Origin: Paramacrobiotus richtersi
Taxonomy: Eukaryota > Tardigrada > Eutardigrada > Parachela > Macrobiotidae
Direction of reading: 5' to 3'
DNA: 30,013 bases
Assembly (NCBI GenBank): GCA_034698045.1
Contig: JAQGAU010000361.1
Span: forward strand, 1-30,013
Of the stretch, positions 11,902 to 21,038 are shown in pieces. The translations under genes and the position numbers were made by a program. The notes beneath the pieces are model-generated. The model did not search any database, was not told the DNA's origin, and saw only the letters and a list, made by a program, of their open reading frames with translations. Positions within the stretch are counted from its first letter, which is position 1. Each line of letters begins with the position of its first letter.

Positions 11902-13749
11902 TCAACAATACCTACAGTAACCACACAAAAGAACGCTTTGTCCATCACTGCAAGTGCCAGATATCACTTTTTCACAAACAAGACTATTTATACCGAAAGC
12001 TGATTTGCTGTCTTGGGTACTCAGATCCAAACGAACTATGATGATTTCCGCTAAGAACACTACGGCGGCAAAGGAAAACAATCCAGTTATCATGTAACCC
12101 GTTGACAAAAAAGCATCCAGGCGAATGCTAGCGGCTTGCCTGTTTCCCAACGGCTTGGAATCCGGCAGAAAGGAGATACCGTAGGCACGGTAGATGATGT
12201 CTTTATGAACTTTGATCACACGTTCCAGTATTCCCGTCGCGGCCATCCATTTGACTCTAAAGATAGAATGTTCGCTTAAAAGATGTTCTTTTATTTTATT
12301 GAATGTACGAAATAGTAATTCACATGTGCGAAACATTCGGTTCCAGCCGAGACCCAAGTGGCATCTGATACACAGAAAGTAAAGTGTAGTATGCGGAGGG
12401 AACGGCTGGAATAAAACCGACTTTCTCGTATAGCGGATTTTCATCCGTATGGAAAATGATCAGCTTTTCCGTTCGAGACATGTTGGCCACGAGACGAATG
12501 CGTGTGTCGAATGGTATGGTGAAATCAAATCGACGAACCCTTTCGAGTAATGGTTTCATAGCGCTGCTGCTCTGGAACGAAAGACACAAGCTTTTTTTCG
12601 CTACACGTGACATACACAGGGATAACGTTGTTACGTAATACCATGAACTCCGTCTCAGTGGTCCCAGAGGTAAACAGCAAAGGAGAAAACTCGGAGTGAA
12701 CAGACTCCAGCATCGTACGAAACGGGGGCGTCAACTGTGATCCAGTAAGGCTTGACCGGACGTATGTGCACATCAACGAAGTGGTGAAGTAGGCGGATAC
12801 AAGCCAAATGATAACTGCAATTCGCGCACCGAAAGAGTGTTTAGGCCTCCTTATGTCATCTGCGCAGAAAGAATGTTGATAGAATACGGCATGAAACATT
12901 TAAAAACGTTTTCATAACCATTCCGTAAGCAGACGTTTCGATATCGTACCTTGACTGAAAAAGCTAGCCAAAACGTTTAGAATGGCCCGCAAGCAAATGC
13001 GTCCGATTGATCCAAACCCAGAAGTTTTCGCTGAATCCGTAAGTACAATTTGTCTCCATACGTACTGTATCCATGTTAATACACCAATAGTACATATTAT
13101 CGCCAGCAAAAATACCGGCCAAAGGTCAGCCATTGGTGTTGCAAAAAGCGCATACAGAACCGAATTTGTCACATTTCCGGATTCCACTAGCCAACGCTGG
13201 TGCACTGCGGCGCTATACGTTCTTGCTAAACAAGTCGACACCATGTCATAATGGCTCTTGCGAATAGCGGTCAGAGAGTACGCTCGAATGGTCATGTTCA
13301 CAGCACCGAGCAGCATTTCAGCCATGCCTCCAGCATAGCGAGTACCATCGACTATCGTAAAGATCGGCCAGTCAGGGTTTTCCGCTCGCAACGAGAGGCT
13401 ATAAATGAAAAATAAAGTGAATAGTGAGTGATCATGACTTGACAAAAATGTACAATATTAGCGGGGAGTAACGGAGAGATTATGAAAATACAAGCGGCAA
13501 AGCTCAGTACCGAAGTCCTAGTTTTTGTCCAATCATTGCCAGGATAGTGATGGAAATTCCGCAAAAGCATCCCGAACCGGGTGGACTCTCGAAACTCCAT
13601 GGTGGTTCATCTTGAATACTAACTATAAACAAGTCTGCGCTGGTGTGATTGTCAGAAGGGATGTAAGGACTATCGGAAACAGATTCATTCGTAGTGCAGA
13701 CCACGAGCTCCAAAGCTTCACATGTCCGGTAGAGACTTTGCTTCTCCAT
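11902..13749 (-). CDS. IR-A: ionotropic-receptor-like ligand-gated channel subunit
   Basis: Exons on the minus strand are 13749-13511, 13398-12950, 12859-12642, 12571-12324 and 12256-11902, giving about 502 residues. S1 starts near residue 40 with LFIVSIQDEPPWSF and GISITILAMIGQKLG, the iGluR/IR pattern. SLTAIR places the ligand-contact Arg at R126. TM1 is about 171-191, a pore-helix region ending in FFSQ is about 209-229, TM3 is about 241-268, S2 follows, and TM4 is about 436-458. There is no amino-terminal domain and no obvious signal peptide; a TAA lies directly before the ATG in frame. The apparent frame break near 12.6 kb is a 70-nt intron (12572-12641), confirmed by IR-B and IR-C. The tail after TM4 is Cys-rich and longer than in the paralogues. 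It probably forms a cation channel with other IR subunits at the sensory membrane; ligand unknown. Confidence 0.85.
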
Positions 13750-13905
13750 TTAGTCTTTGGGAAATATGTATGGTTTTCCTTGCTCCTTCCTCGAAACAAT
13801 TTTCTTCCGCTACAATGGTTACTGGGCTGCAGTAACATAGCTCTCGGGGTGCTATGGCATGTGTACTTTTTTGACTAAAGTTCAGCGTGATGTGCAAATT
13901 CGCTA

Positions 13906-13920
13906 GCATCCCGATGGGAA
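13906..13920 (-). promoter_or_regulatory. IR upstream block, copy at IR-A
   Basis: GCATCCCGATGGGAA on the plus strand lies 157 bases before the IR-A ATG. Copies lie 160, 152 and 170 bases before the ATGs of IR-B, the orphan exon and IR-C. It is followed by a second shared segment around GTGTTTAC. This is a candidate core promoter, 5' UTR or upstream splice donor region. Confidence 0.5.
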
Positions 13921-14442
13921 ACTGGGCTGTGTTTACCCAATAGTGCTGAAACCGTGTCGTGTGCAGTTTGTACTGCAATACTGCGTCATACCGCCAGGTT
14001 GTCCAACTTCAGCGAAAAATATAGTCGTGTCGTGTGCATAAGGACCCAATACCATTACTCAAATCTGTCACGAAATCGGCACGCAGTCTTAAACTTCATA
14101 AAACCTTGATCGCGTTCTGCATGAGATCGAAGTTCTGACCTTTCTGCTGATCGCTGCAGCTGACAATCATGCTATCTATTTATGATAAATATCGGGATCA
14201 GTAACTCGGTCAACAGTTATCAGAATAATCAGTTTAATAATAAAATTGTTTTTCTTTGTGTTCTTAGCGGAAATCATCATTGGTCGTTTGAGTTTGATAT
14301 GCGCTTAATAAAATGAGTAAACAGCGTATTAACTTGAGTGCGTCAAAGTTTTGTTGCTGCAAAAGAAGTGTCCCACCTTTGCAGTGAGAACAAGAGATCG
14401 TTAATTGTGACAATAGAATGTACGATCCGGTCCGGTAAAAAT

Positions 14443-14510
14443 GATCTGGTAATCAGGCTTGACCTAAAATACGTGCACATCAACGTAGTGGTAAAATATG
14501 CGTACATCAG
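14443..14510 (-). pseudogene. Relic of an IR exon 3 (TM3 region)
   Basis: The minus strand encodes LMYAYFTTTLMCTYF then RSSLIT, which matches the TM3 segment LMSAYFTTTLMYTFVSSSLT of IR-B almost residue for residue. No further IR exon is recognised on either side, so this is a leftover piece of a lost IR copy. Confidence 0.7.
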
Positions 14511-14540
14511 CTGCTTCACTCTTGCGGCTGGAAAGAGTGC

Positions 14541-14560
14541 AGTCCGCTGCTATCACAGAG
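14541..14560 (-). repeat. GPCR 3'-flank block at relic locus, first copy
   Basis: AGTCCGCTGCTATCACAGAG is a near copy of the GPCR 3'-flank consensus, although no intact GPCR is adjacent. Confidence 0.45.
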
Positions 14561-14600
14561 AGTTGTCGGTCGGTCGGCTGATACGAGAACGAGGTTTTCG

Positions 14601-14820
14601 AGTCTGCTGATATCACAGAAAGGTTTTCAGATGGGTCGAACCAAGCAATTTTGCATGCCGTACCAAGTACGACAACTGCTTTATTCGCGTTATTTCTTCT
14701 GTCACTTCCTTGAATGTTGCGAACATACCGCGGCTTGTAGAATCTAGATAGAGACCCATTGCATAGGCCGTATTGTTTGAGGATAAGCAGACAAAAGAAT
14801 CTCTTGTTCTCACAAATGTG
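14601..14820 (-). pseudogene. Relic of a GPCR 3' end
   Basis: 14601-14620 repeats the GPCR 3'-flank block. 14621-14712 aligns with 20971-21070, the 3' flank and last codons of GPCR gene 4, including a shared TACCAAGTACG. The reading FKEVTEE mirrors the gene 4 C-terminus FKTVTEE, but the stop codon is lost. The open frame continues to about 14880 with no clear GPCR similarity, so the left-over exon 5 is either strongly decayed or replaced by other DNA. Confidence 0.5.
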
Positions 14821-15179
14821 CTGTTATTTTGCTTGTATCTCGCTAATTTTTCAAGAAAAACATATCGAAAAGTAATCAGCTCATCTGCAGGCCACGGTCT
14901 AGGTGCTGTTTAAATTTGCCAAAAATCGGATGAAAACTGAGTACGCGATCGCGGCGCGCAACAACGGTTGCCAACATCGCTCTTTGCATTTCTTTTAACA
15001 TGGAGGACCTTCGGTTCGCTTCGTTCGATAAGTGAGATTTGTTCCGAAATTAACCAAGAAACGAAGTGAGCCATAACAAGTGACAACAAAACGAAGAGTA
15101 TTTGATGGCGCTACGAAGACAATGCAGCTATCTTTCGTACCGACACAGATACAAAACAAAAAAGATTTAAGCTTTTCTA

Positions 15180-16080
15180 TTAAAATCTTCTTAACACGTT
15201 GTGATGTGAGTGCTTATTCTGAAACCAACAGGACTTGCCGCATGTGCTCTAAGGATCATGTAATGAACAAAGACTCTTATTTTCACGCGGCACTGACCCA
15301 GAGTGCTTGTACTATCTGTACATAATGTACGTACATACTAGTTTACCGTTTCTGCGGTCAAATGTTTACTTTTGACCGAGCGACTTCGTGGTCAGCTAAT
15401 CCGACAAAGGTTTTAATATATTAAATGGCCGCTAATTCCAGTACACCTAAATAAATTTTTCCAAGTCGAGGAAAGGTTGCTGCGAGTGTTCTCAGCATAA
15501 CCAATTACAAAGTAGTTGCGGCTAAAAGCTGAAATACAGTAGATTGAGAGAACCGGTTGCACAGCGAGTGTTTTGTATCAGAATCAGTCCGATGAATCAC
15601 TGTTATTTGATGCACTCGCAATAATTTTCTTTGTCTTGCCAATAATTTTTATAACAGGTAAATAACTCCGGTGAATGCACAGTCATGGCGTGCGTATGCT
15701 ATTGAATGCCATTACTAATATTCTTTACTGATTAAATTTTTTTTCATTAATGGGTTATCCGTGATGTAACAACAATTCACAGTATGCGATGCAATCAAAT
15801 TATTCCAGTCATTATTATTGCAATCAAATCAATGAAAAAGTTATTCCAGTTAGCACGACACGGGACTGTACTCGTAATTAGCTGAGCATTACCACGCATT
15901 CTCTACTAGTTTACTGACAAATAAAACCAGTAATATGTTAACAATGTATACGAGTCTCTCGTATTCTGCATGAGATCGAAGGTCTGCCTAATAGTCACCG
16001 TTAAGGTCACGCTTTACCCTACGGTACTCATCACTACTACCGACAGTTACATGATATTTTTTATCAAAATCGTATTCGGT
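15180..16080 (-). repeat. Duplicated IR 3'-flank segment (copy 2)
   Basis: This is the partner of 11200-11890, downstream of IR-B, with the same order of conserved landmarks and numerous indels. It shows that duplication included noncoding flanks. Edges are approximate. Confidence 0.6.
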
Positions 16081-16148
16081 CAACATCGCCTAGAGTAACC
16101 GCACAAAACAGTGCCAGACAATCAGACATCACTTTTTCACAAATAAGA

Positions 16149-17914
16149 CTATCTGTAACCAAAGCTGATTCGCTGTCTTGTGTGAGCCATCAGATCTAAA
16201 CGAACTATGATGATTTCCGTTAAAAAGACCAGGGTGGCGAAGGAGAACAATCCACTTATCATGTAACCCGTTGAAAAGAAAGCATCCAGGCGAATGCTAG
16301 CGGCTCGCCTGTTTTCCAACGGCTTGGAATCCGGCAGAAAGGAGATACCGTAAGCACGGTAGATAATGTCTTTATGGACTTTAATCACGCGCTCTAGTAT
16401 TCCCGTCGCTGCCATCCATTTGACTCTAAGGACAGAAAGTGCGCTTCAGAACTTTTGTGTTTACTTTGCCGAATGTTTAATTTAATTTACATGTCCGAAA
16501 CATTCGTTTCCAGCCGTGACCCAAGTGGCATCTGATACACAGAAAGTAAAGTGTAGTACGCGGAGGGAACGGCTGTGATAAAACCGACTTTCTTGTACAG
16601 CGGATTTTCATCGGTAATAAAGACCGCCAGCTTATCCGTTCGAGACATGTCTGCCACTAGATGAATGCGTGTGTCCAATGGTATGGTGTAATCACACCGA
16701 CGAACCCTTTTGAGTAACGGTTTCAAATCGCCGCTGTTCTGAAACGGAAGACACAAGCTTTCTCTCGCATCACGTGGCTTACACAGAGGTGTAACTTTGT
16801 TTCGTAATACCATGAAGTCCATCTCCGTGGTCCCGGAGGTCATCAGCAAAGGAGAAAAGTCGGAGCGAACAAGCTCCAACATCGTACGGAAGGGTGGCGT
16901 CAGCAGTGATCCGGTAAGGCTTGAACTAACGAATGTGTACATTAACGTAGTGGTGAAATACGCTGACATAAGCCAAATGACAACTGCAACTCGAGCACCG
17001 TAAGAGCGTTTAGGCCTCCTAATGTCATCTGCGCAGAAACAGTGTTGCTACAATACGGCATGAAACTTTCCAAAACGTTTGCATAAGCATTCCGTACACA
17101 TGTTTCTCAGTACCATCATACCTTGACCAAAAAAGCTAGCCAACACGTCCAGCATAGCCCGCAAGCAAAGTCGTCCGATTGACCCAAACGCGAAAGTTTT
17201 CGCTGAATCCGGAAGTACAATTTGTCTCCATACGTACTGCAGCCACGTTAATACCCCAACAGTACATATTATCGCCAGCAAAAGTACTGGCCAAAGGTCA
17301 GCCATTGGTGTTGCAAAAAGCCCATACAGAATCGAATTTGTCACATTTCCGGATTCCACTAGCCAGCGCTGGTGCACTGCGGCGCTATACGTTCTGGCTA
17401 AACAAGTCGACACCATGTCATAGTGAGTCTGACGAATAGCGGTCAAAGAATACGCTCGAGTGGTCATGTTCACAGCACCGAGCAGCATTTCGGCCATGCC
17501 TCCAGCATAGCGAGTACCATCGACTGTAGTAAAGATTGGCCAGTCAGGGTTTTCTGCTCGCAACGAGAAGCTATAAACGAAAAAGCTTATTGATCATGAC
17601 TTAACAGTAATGCACAACATTTCCCGGTAATAACCGGAAGAAACTACGAAAATCTAAGAGGTAATGCCGCAGTACCGAAGTCCTAGTTTTTGTCCAATAA
17701 TTGCCAGGATAGTGATAGAAATTCCGCAGAAGCAACCCGAGCCGGGTGGACTCTCAAAGCTCCATGGAGGTTCATCTTTAACACTGACTATAAACAAGTC
17801 AGCGCGGGTTTGATTGTCAGAAGTGATGTAAGGATCATCGAAAACAGATTCATTCGTCGTGCAGACCATGAGCTCCAAAGTTTCGCAAGTCCGGTAGAGA
17901 CTTTGCTTCTCCAT
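16149..17914 (-). CDS. IR-B: ionotropic-receptor-like ligand-gated channel subunit
   Basis: Exons on the minus strand are 17914-17676, 17570-17122, 17028-16811, 16738-16491 and 16425-16149, giving about 476 residues. The first four exons have exactly the same lengths as in IR-A (239, 449, 218, 248) and the proteins are highly similar. S1 has KDEPPWSF and the SLTAIR Arg. TM1, pore region ending in FFGQ, TM3, S2 and TM4 are all present. Intron 3 (16739-16810) is 72 nt, divisible by three and free of stops, so retention would add 24 residues in frame; paralogues show it is an intron. After TM4 the tail differs from IR-A because of indels and ends early. Starts at an ATG conserved in all copies. 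It is the closest paralogue of IR-A. Confidence 0.85.
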
Positions 17915-18514
17915 TCCGACTTTGCAAAGTGTCTATGTTTTTCCTTGCGTAAGCGAAACAATTTTTAATCCGCTACAACGGTTACTGATGCTGCAGTAAC
18001 AATGTTTTGGGAGCACCATGGTATATCTACTTTTTTGGTAAAGTTCATATAATATTGCTGTAGAAATACGGTAGCATCCCGATGGAAAACTCGATTGTGT
18101 TTACATAATATTGCTGAAACCGCCTCTTGCGCAGCTTGCTCTACAATACTGCGTCATAGCTCCAAATTGTCCAACTGCAGGGGAAAAATGACACCACGAA
18201 CCAGTACAAAATTTCAGATTCCGGCCGACATACCATTTGCTCACAACATGTCTTGCTGCATGGATGCAGCTGTTTATGCAGTATTGTGCCCCAGCGCCAA
18301 ATTGTCAAGCGAAGATATAGCCGGGTGCATAATGTATAACGTGTGCATACTACATGTGATATGTAGGACATTACTTGTAATGTAACACGAAACTTAATTT
18401 CATTACACAAATCTATCACGAATCTCACACCTTAGTGATTCAATAAAAATGCAAAACATTAGTGCTGAATAACCGAGAAAAACTATGAAAGCGGAAGTGA
18501 TTAGATCACATTAC
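17915..18514. other. 5' flank of IR-B and truncated intron of orphan exon
   Basis: No gene. 17915-18190 is the duplicated IR 5' flank. 18195-18340 resembles about 19028-19090 and also repeats part of the adjacent flank (a GCCAAATTGTC-like segment), so the flank itself seems to have been partly duplicated. 18430-18514 resembles IR intron 1 sequence. Confidence 0.45.
18074..18088 (-). promoter_or_regulatory. IR upstream block, copy at IR-B
   Basis: GCATCCCGATGGAAA lies 160 bases before the IR-B ATG and has one change from the consensus. Confidence 0.5.
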
Positions 18515-18746
18515 CGTATAGTCCAAGTTTTTGTCCAATAATTGCTAGAATTGTGATAGAAATTCCGCAAAAGCATCTCGAGCCGGGAGGACTCTCAAAG
18601 CTATATGGCGGCTCATCTTTAACACTGACTATAAACAAGTCTCCGCTGGTGTGATTATCAGAAGTGATGTACGCATCGGATTCACTCGTCGTGCAGACAA
18701 CGAGCTGCAAAGCTTCACAAGTCCGGTAAGCTCCTTGCACCTCCAT
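18515..18746 (-). pseudogene. Orphan IR exon 1 (S1 region)
   Basis: The minus strand encodes an IR exon 1 with KDEPPYSFESPPGS and GISITILAIIGQKLG, starting at the conserved ATG. It is followed by a GGTAATG donor-like sequence and a stub of intron 1, but no exon 2 follows before the IR-B promoter region. Two extra bases before the donor change the phase from 2 to 1, so splicing to IR-B exon 2 would shift the frame. An upstream block is still present. It is most likely a broken duplicate, not an alternative first exon. Confidence 0.7.
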
Positions 18747-18897
18747 TTAGTATTCGAAAAATATGTTTGGTTTGTCCTGCGTTTGCGTAAGACTTTCTAA
18801 GTAAGTTTTTCTTCCGCTGCAATAACAAAGCTACAGCAGTGTCATGCATGGTATATGTATTTTTTTGTAAAGTTCTGGGTGCTGAGGGAATACGCTA

Positions 18898-18913
18898 GCA
18901 TCCCGATGGGGAA
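18898..18913 (-). promoter_or_regulatory. IR upstream block, copy at orphan exon
   Basis: GCATCCCGATGGGGAA lies 152 bases before the ATG of the orphan IR exon 1. Confidence 0.5.
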
Positions 18914-19822
18914 CTCGACTGTGTTTACACAATGTTAATTCTAACCTTCTCGCGTGCAGCTTGTTTTATAATACTGCATCGTAACGCCAGATAGTCCAAC
19001 AGCAACTAGAAGTACATCGAAAAATTTACAGCACAAACCAGTGCAACATTGCTGATTCCGGCCTACATGCCGGTGTGTTCGCAAACCCTTTTTCTAGATA
19101 CTGCGAACTTTCAGTTTCCGCTTTGGTTGATTAAAAAAGACGAAATAAGACAGAACGATTCAAGATGTTTGAAGAATCAGCAACGTTGTTTTTGCTGCAA
19201 CAAACCCAAAAGGCTGAAAACCGCAAGACGTGCTGAAACTTTTAAAAACAGAAAGAAACCGAAGGCCGACAATTCATATTTACGCCATGTTTGTACCCTG
19301 CTGAAAACAGTTAGCGAAATACTGTCAAAAAATCTCACGTCAACTCTACGGGCTCCCTTTCCGAACTACGCCATTATACTGTAAGCGGATCTAATTTGAG
19401 TGTTTCCTGAAGCAACAGTTAAAACATTTCACGTTGTCCTGAGCGTGTCTGCATTGTTTGCTGTAAAAAAATATTTCAGTAATTGATAACCTTCCCCAGA
19501 ATACAGCATTAGCGAAGTTTACTAGATAAGTACAAACAGGGAATGTACCAGCTTATTTTCCACTCGCGGCACGAAGACCCTTAAGAGTAATCGGTACTGG
19601 AAAATGCCCTCTTTTCGGTCGCTAAAGGAAAGTTAATTCGCCTCTTCGAATTCTGCTGTGGCCTGGAAGCTGGAACTATACTCCGAAAACACGTATCTCC
19701 TACAGATCGTGGGCAAGACGGTAATGCAGACTTTGCGTACTATAGTCAGACTTTACAGCAGACTTAGCTAACGTCACTTGCTAGTTCGAATTCGATCAGA
19801 CCGCCGGCTAGTAACGAAATAC

Positions 19823-19842
19823 GGTCCGCTGATATCACAGAG
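19823..19842 (-). repeat. GPCR 3'-flank block at ghost locus
   Basis: GGTCCGCTGATATCACAGAG is the best copy of the GPCR 3'-flank block, here without an intact GPCR. Confidence 0.5.
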
Positions 19843-19883
19843 GTCTTGAGATTGGTTAAGAGCTGGTAATAATCCCTGACCAG

Positions 19884-19947
19884 GGTATCCCAAGGTTTGC
19901 AACGCAACAGCCTCTGGGATAAACCTAAGCGCCGATAGAACGGTAGG
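19884..19947 (-). pseudogene. Remnant of GPCR exon 5 at ghost locus
   Basis: This stretch aligns by eye with 21137-21202, coding exon 5 of GPCR gene 4. It shares GTATCC, GGTTTGCA and ACGGTAGG in the same order. About 70 bases further on is a GPCR upstream block (20018). Nearly the whole gene body of about 2.2 kb has therefore been deleted between them. Confidence 0.55.
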
Positions 19948-20017
19948 TACTACGTATGTACGGCGAAAGCAAGGTATGTAAATTGTATAATGTAATGGCT
20001 GATGTGTAATAGTAAAC

Positions 20018-20035
20018 GGATGCCTGAAGGAACAA
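20018..20035 (-). promoter_or_regulatory. GPCR upstream block at ghost locus
   Basis: GGATGCCTGAAGGAACAA is identical to the block before GPCR gene 4 (23357). Following segments (TTTACCGG, GTTAACGACTT) also match GPCR 5' flanks, yet no GPCR exon 1 is present. Confidence 0.5.
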
Positions 20036-20299
20036 AGCCAGCATTTTTATCGTCCGTACAGTGTTTAACCGGGAGAGTTTAGAATCTGGCGACGAGAAAA
20101 GAGGGCCCCCCTCGTTAACGACTTATCACTGGGATTTCCACAGCTTATGATATGGACGAGGGATTAGCAATTGTATGCCGACTCGATAATCAGCCTTCGC
20201 TTTGCTATGAAATCACTACTAATTTCTAACCACCACACCACAACATTCACTTTCTCGTTTATTATTTTCTTTTCGCCGGTTTTCTGTTAACCAATTGTT

Positions 20300-20760
20300 A
20301 TGTTGGAATCTACCGTAAAACAATGCGGTATAAATGTTTACTTATGACCGATGCATACAGTATGTTCAGTAGTCCAAACTTCTGCTACTACGGGCTAATT
20401 GAATTGTACCATTAAGTTTTATGGTGGCAACTAGGTCAAAAGTTGCTGCGAGTAATCCGCAGTAACTCTCGTAAGTGACAAGTAATTTACTGGAATAGAT
20501 TGCTCAGAAGTCTGGACCGGTTACACGATGAGTGTTCCGTTTGATCTGAAACAAACTCGCTGTCGTATACCATTGCTGCTTAATAATTTGCGATAATTCT
20601 GTTCACAACACCAAAATGATTGTAATAATCAAAGGCGAGATGTCACCGCGCCATCAACTAGCTCAACTGAATTGCAGAGCCTTGGTTAGTGTATAACAAC
20701 ATCGTAATGCGAGTGTATTTTAAAGCTGCGTTCACACTTTAACAGGGCAGTTTAAACAGC
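20300..20760 (-). repeat. IR 3'-flank segment without an IR gene
   Basis: GGACCGGTTACACGATG (20514) parallels the GAGAACCGGTTGCACAG landmark after IR-A and IR-B. 20699-20760 matches about 24150-24205 downstream of IR-C, with CATCGTAATGCGAGTGTATT and CAGTTTAAAC. No IR coding sequence adjoins. Confidence 0.5.
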
Positions 20761-20950
20761 AAAAATTGGCGCGCAAAAACTACTCTATAAATGTACTGAC
20801 GAACAAACAACAGCGATGTTTATTCTGAGGATTTTGAAAATTGAAATAAATTGAAAATTGAAATTTCGATTAATGACTAGTGATTCCCGTAGTTCTAAGT
20901 TCCAATTACCGGCGTCAGCTGGTTCATTCTGGCGACGGGAAAAGAGTGCG

Positions 20951-20969
20951 GCCCGCTGATATCACAGAG
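20951..20969 (-). repeat. GPCR 3'-flank block, copy at gene 4
   Basis: GCCCGCTGATATCACAGAG starts about 87 bases beyond the stop codon of GPCR gene 4. Confidence 0.5.
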
Positions 20970-21038
20970 AGGTTGTGAGATCGGTCGAACAACGTAATTT
21001 TGCGTGCTGTACCAAGTACGGCACCTGCCTCCTCGCGT

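Larger units (their letters stand above)
13750..16148. other. Spacer between IR-A and IR-B with relics
   Basis: No intact gene. 13750-14100 is the IR 5' flank. 14443-14510 is a decayed IR exon 3 piece. 14541-14820 carries two GPCR 3'-flank blocks and a decayed GPCR 3' end. 15180-16080 is the duplicated IR 3' flank. The open frame at 15080-15325 lies in this noncoding repeat. A GCATGAGATCGAAG-type segment occurs at about 14118 and 15968. Confidence 0.55.
18747..21038. other. Long spacer containing a ghost receptor unit
   Basis: No intact gene. 18747-19090 is IR 5' flank. The plus-strand open frame at 19049-19384 starts in that flank and has no recognised domain. 19823-20100 is a ghost GPCR locus. 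20300-20760 is IR 3' flank without its IR. 20900-21038 is the 3' flank of GPCR gene 4. I see nothing definable in 19400-19800. Confidence 0.5.

Noticed and set aside
12572-12641. Apparent frameshift in IR-A (and at the same place in IR-C) between TM3 and S2
   Set aside because: Comparison of the three copies shows a short intron bounded by ATG/GT and TTCCAG or TTTCAG, phase 0 on both sides.
15080-15325. Plus-strand open frame of 81 codons
   Set aside because: It lies in the duplicated IR 3' flank, and the matching copy near 11200-11400 does not keep the frame.
19049-19384. Plus-strand open frame of 111 codons with a CFCC motif
   Set aside because: It begins inside duplicated IR 5' flank, has basic low-information content and no recognised domain.
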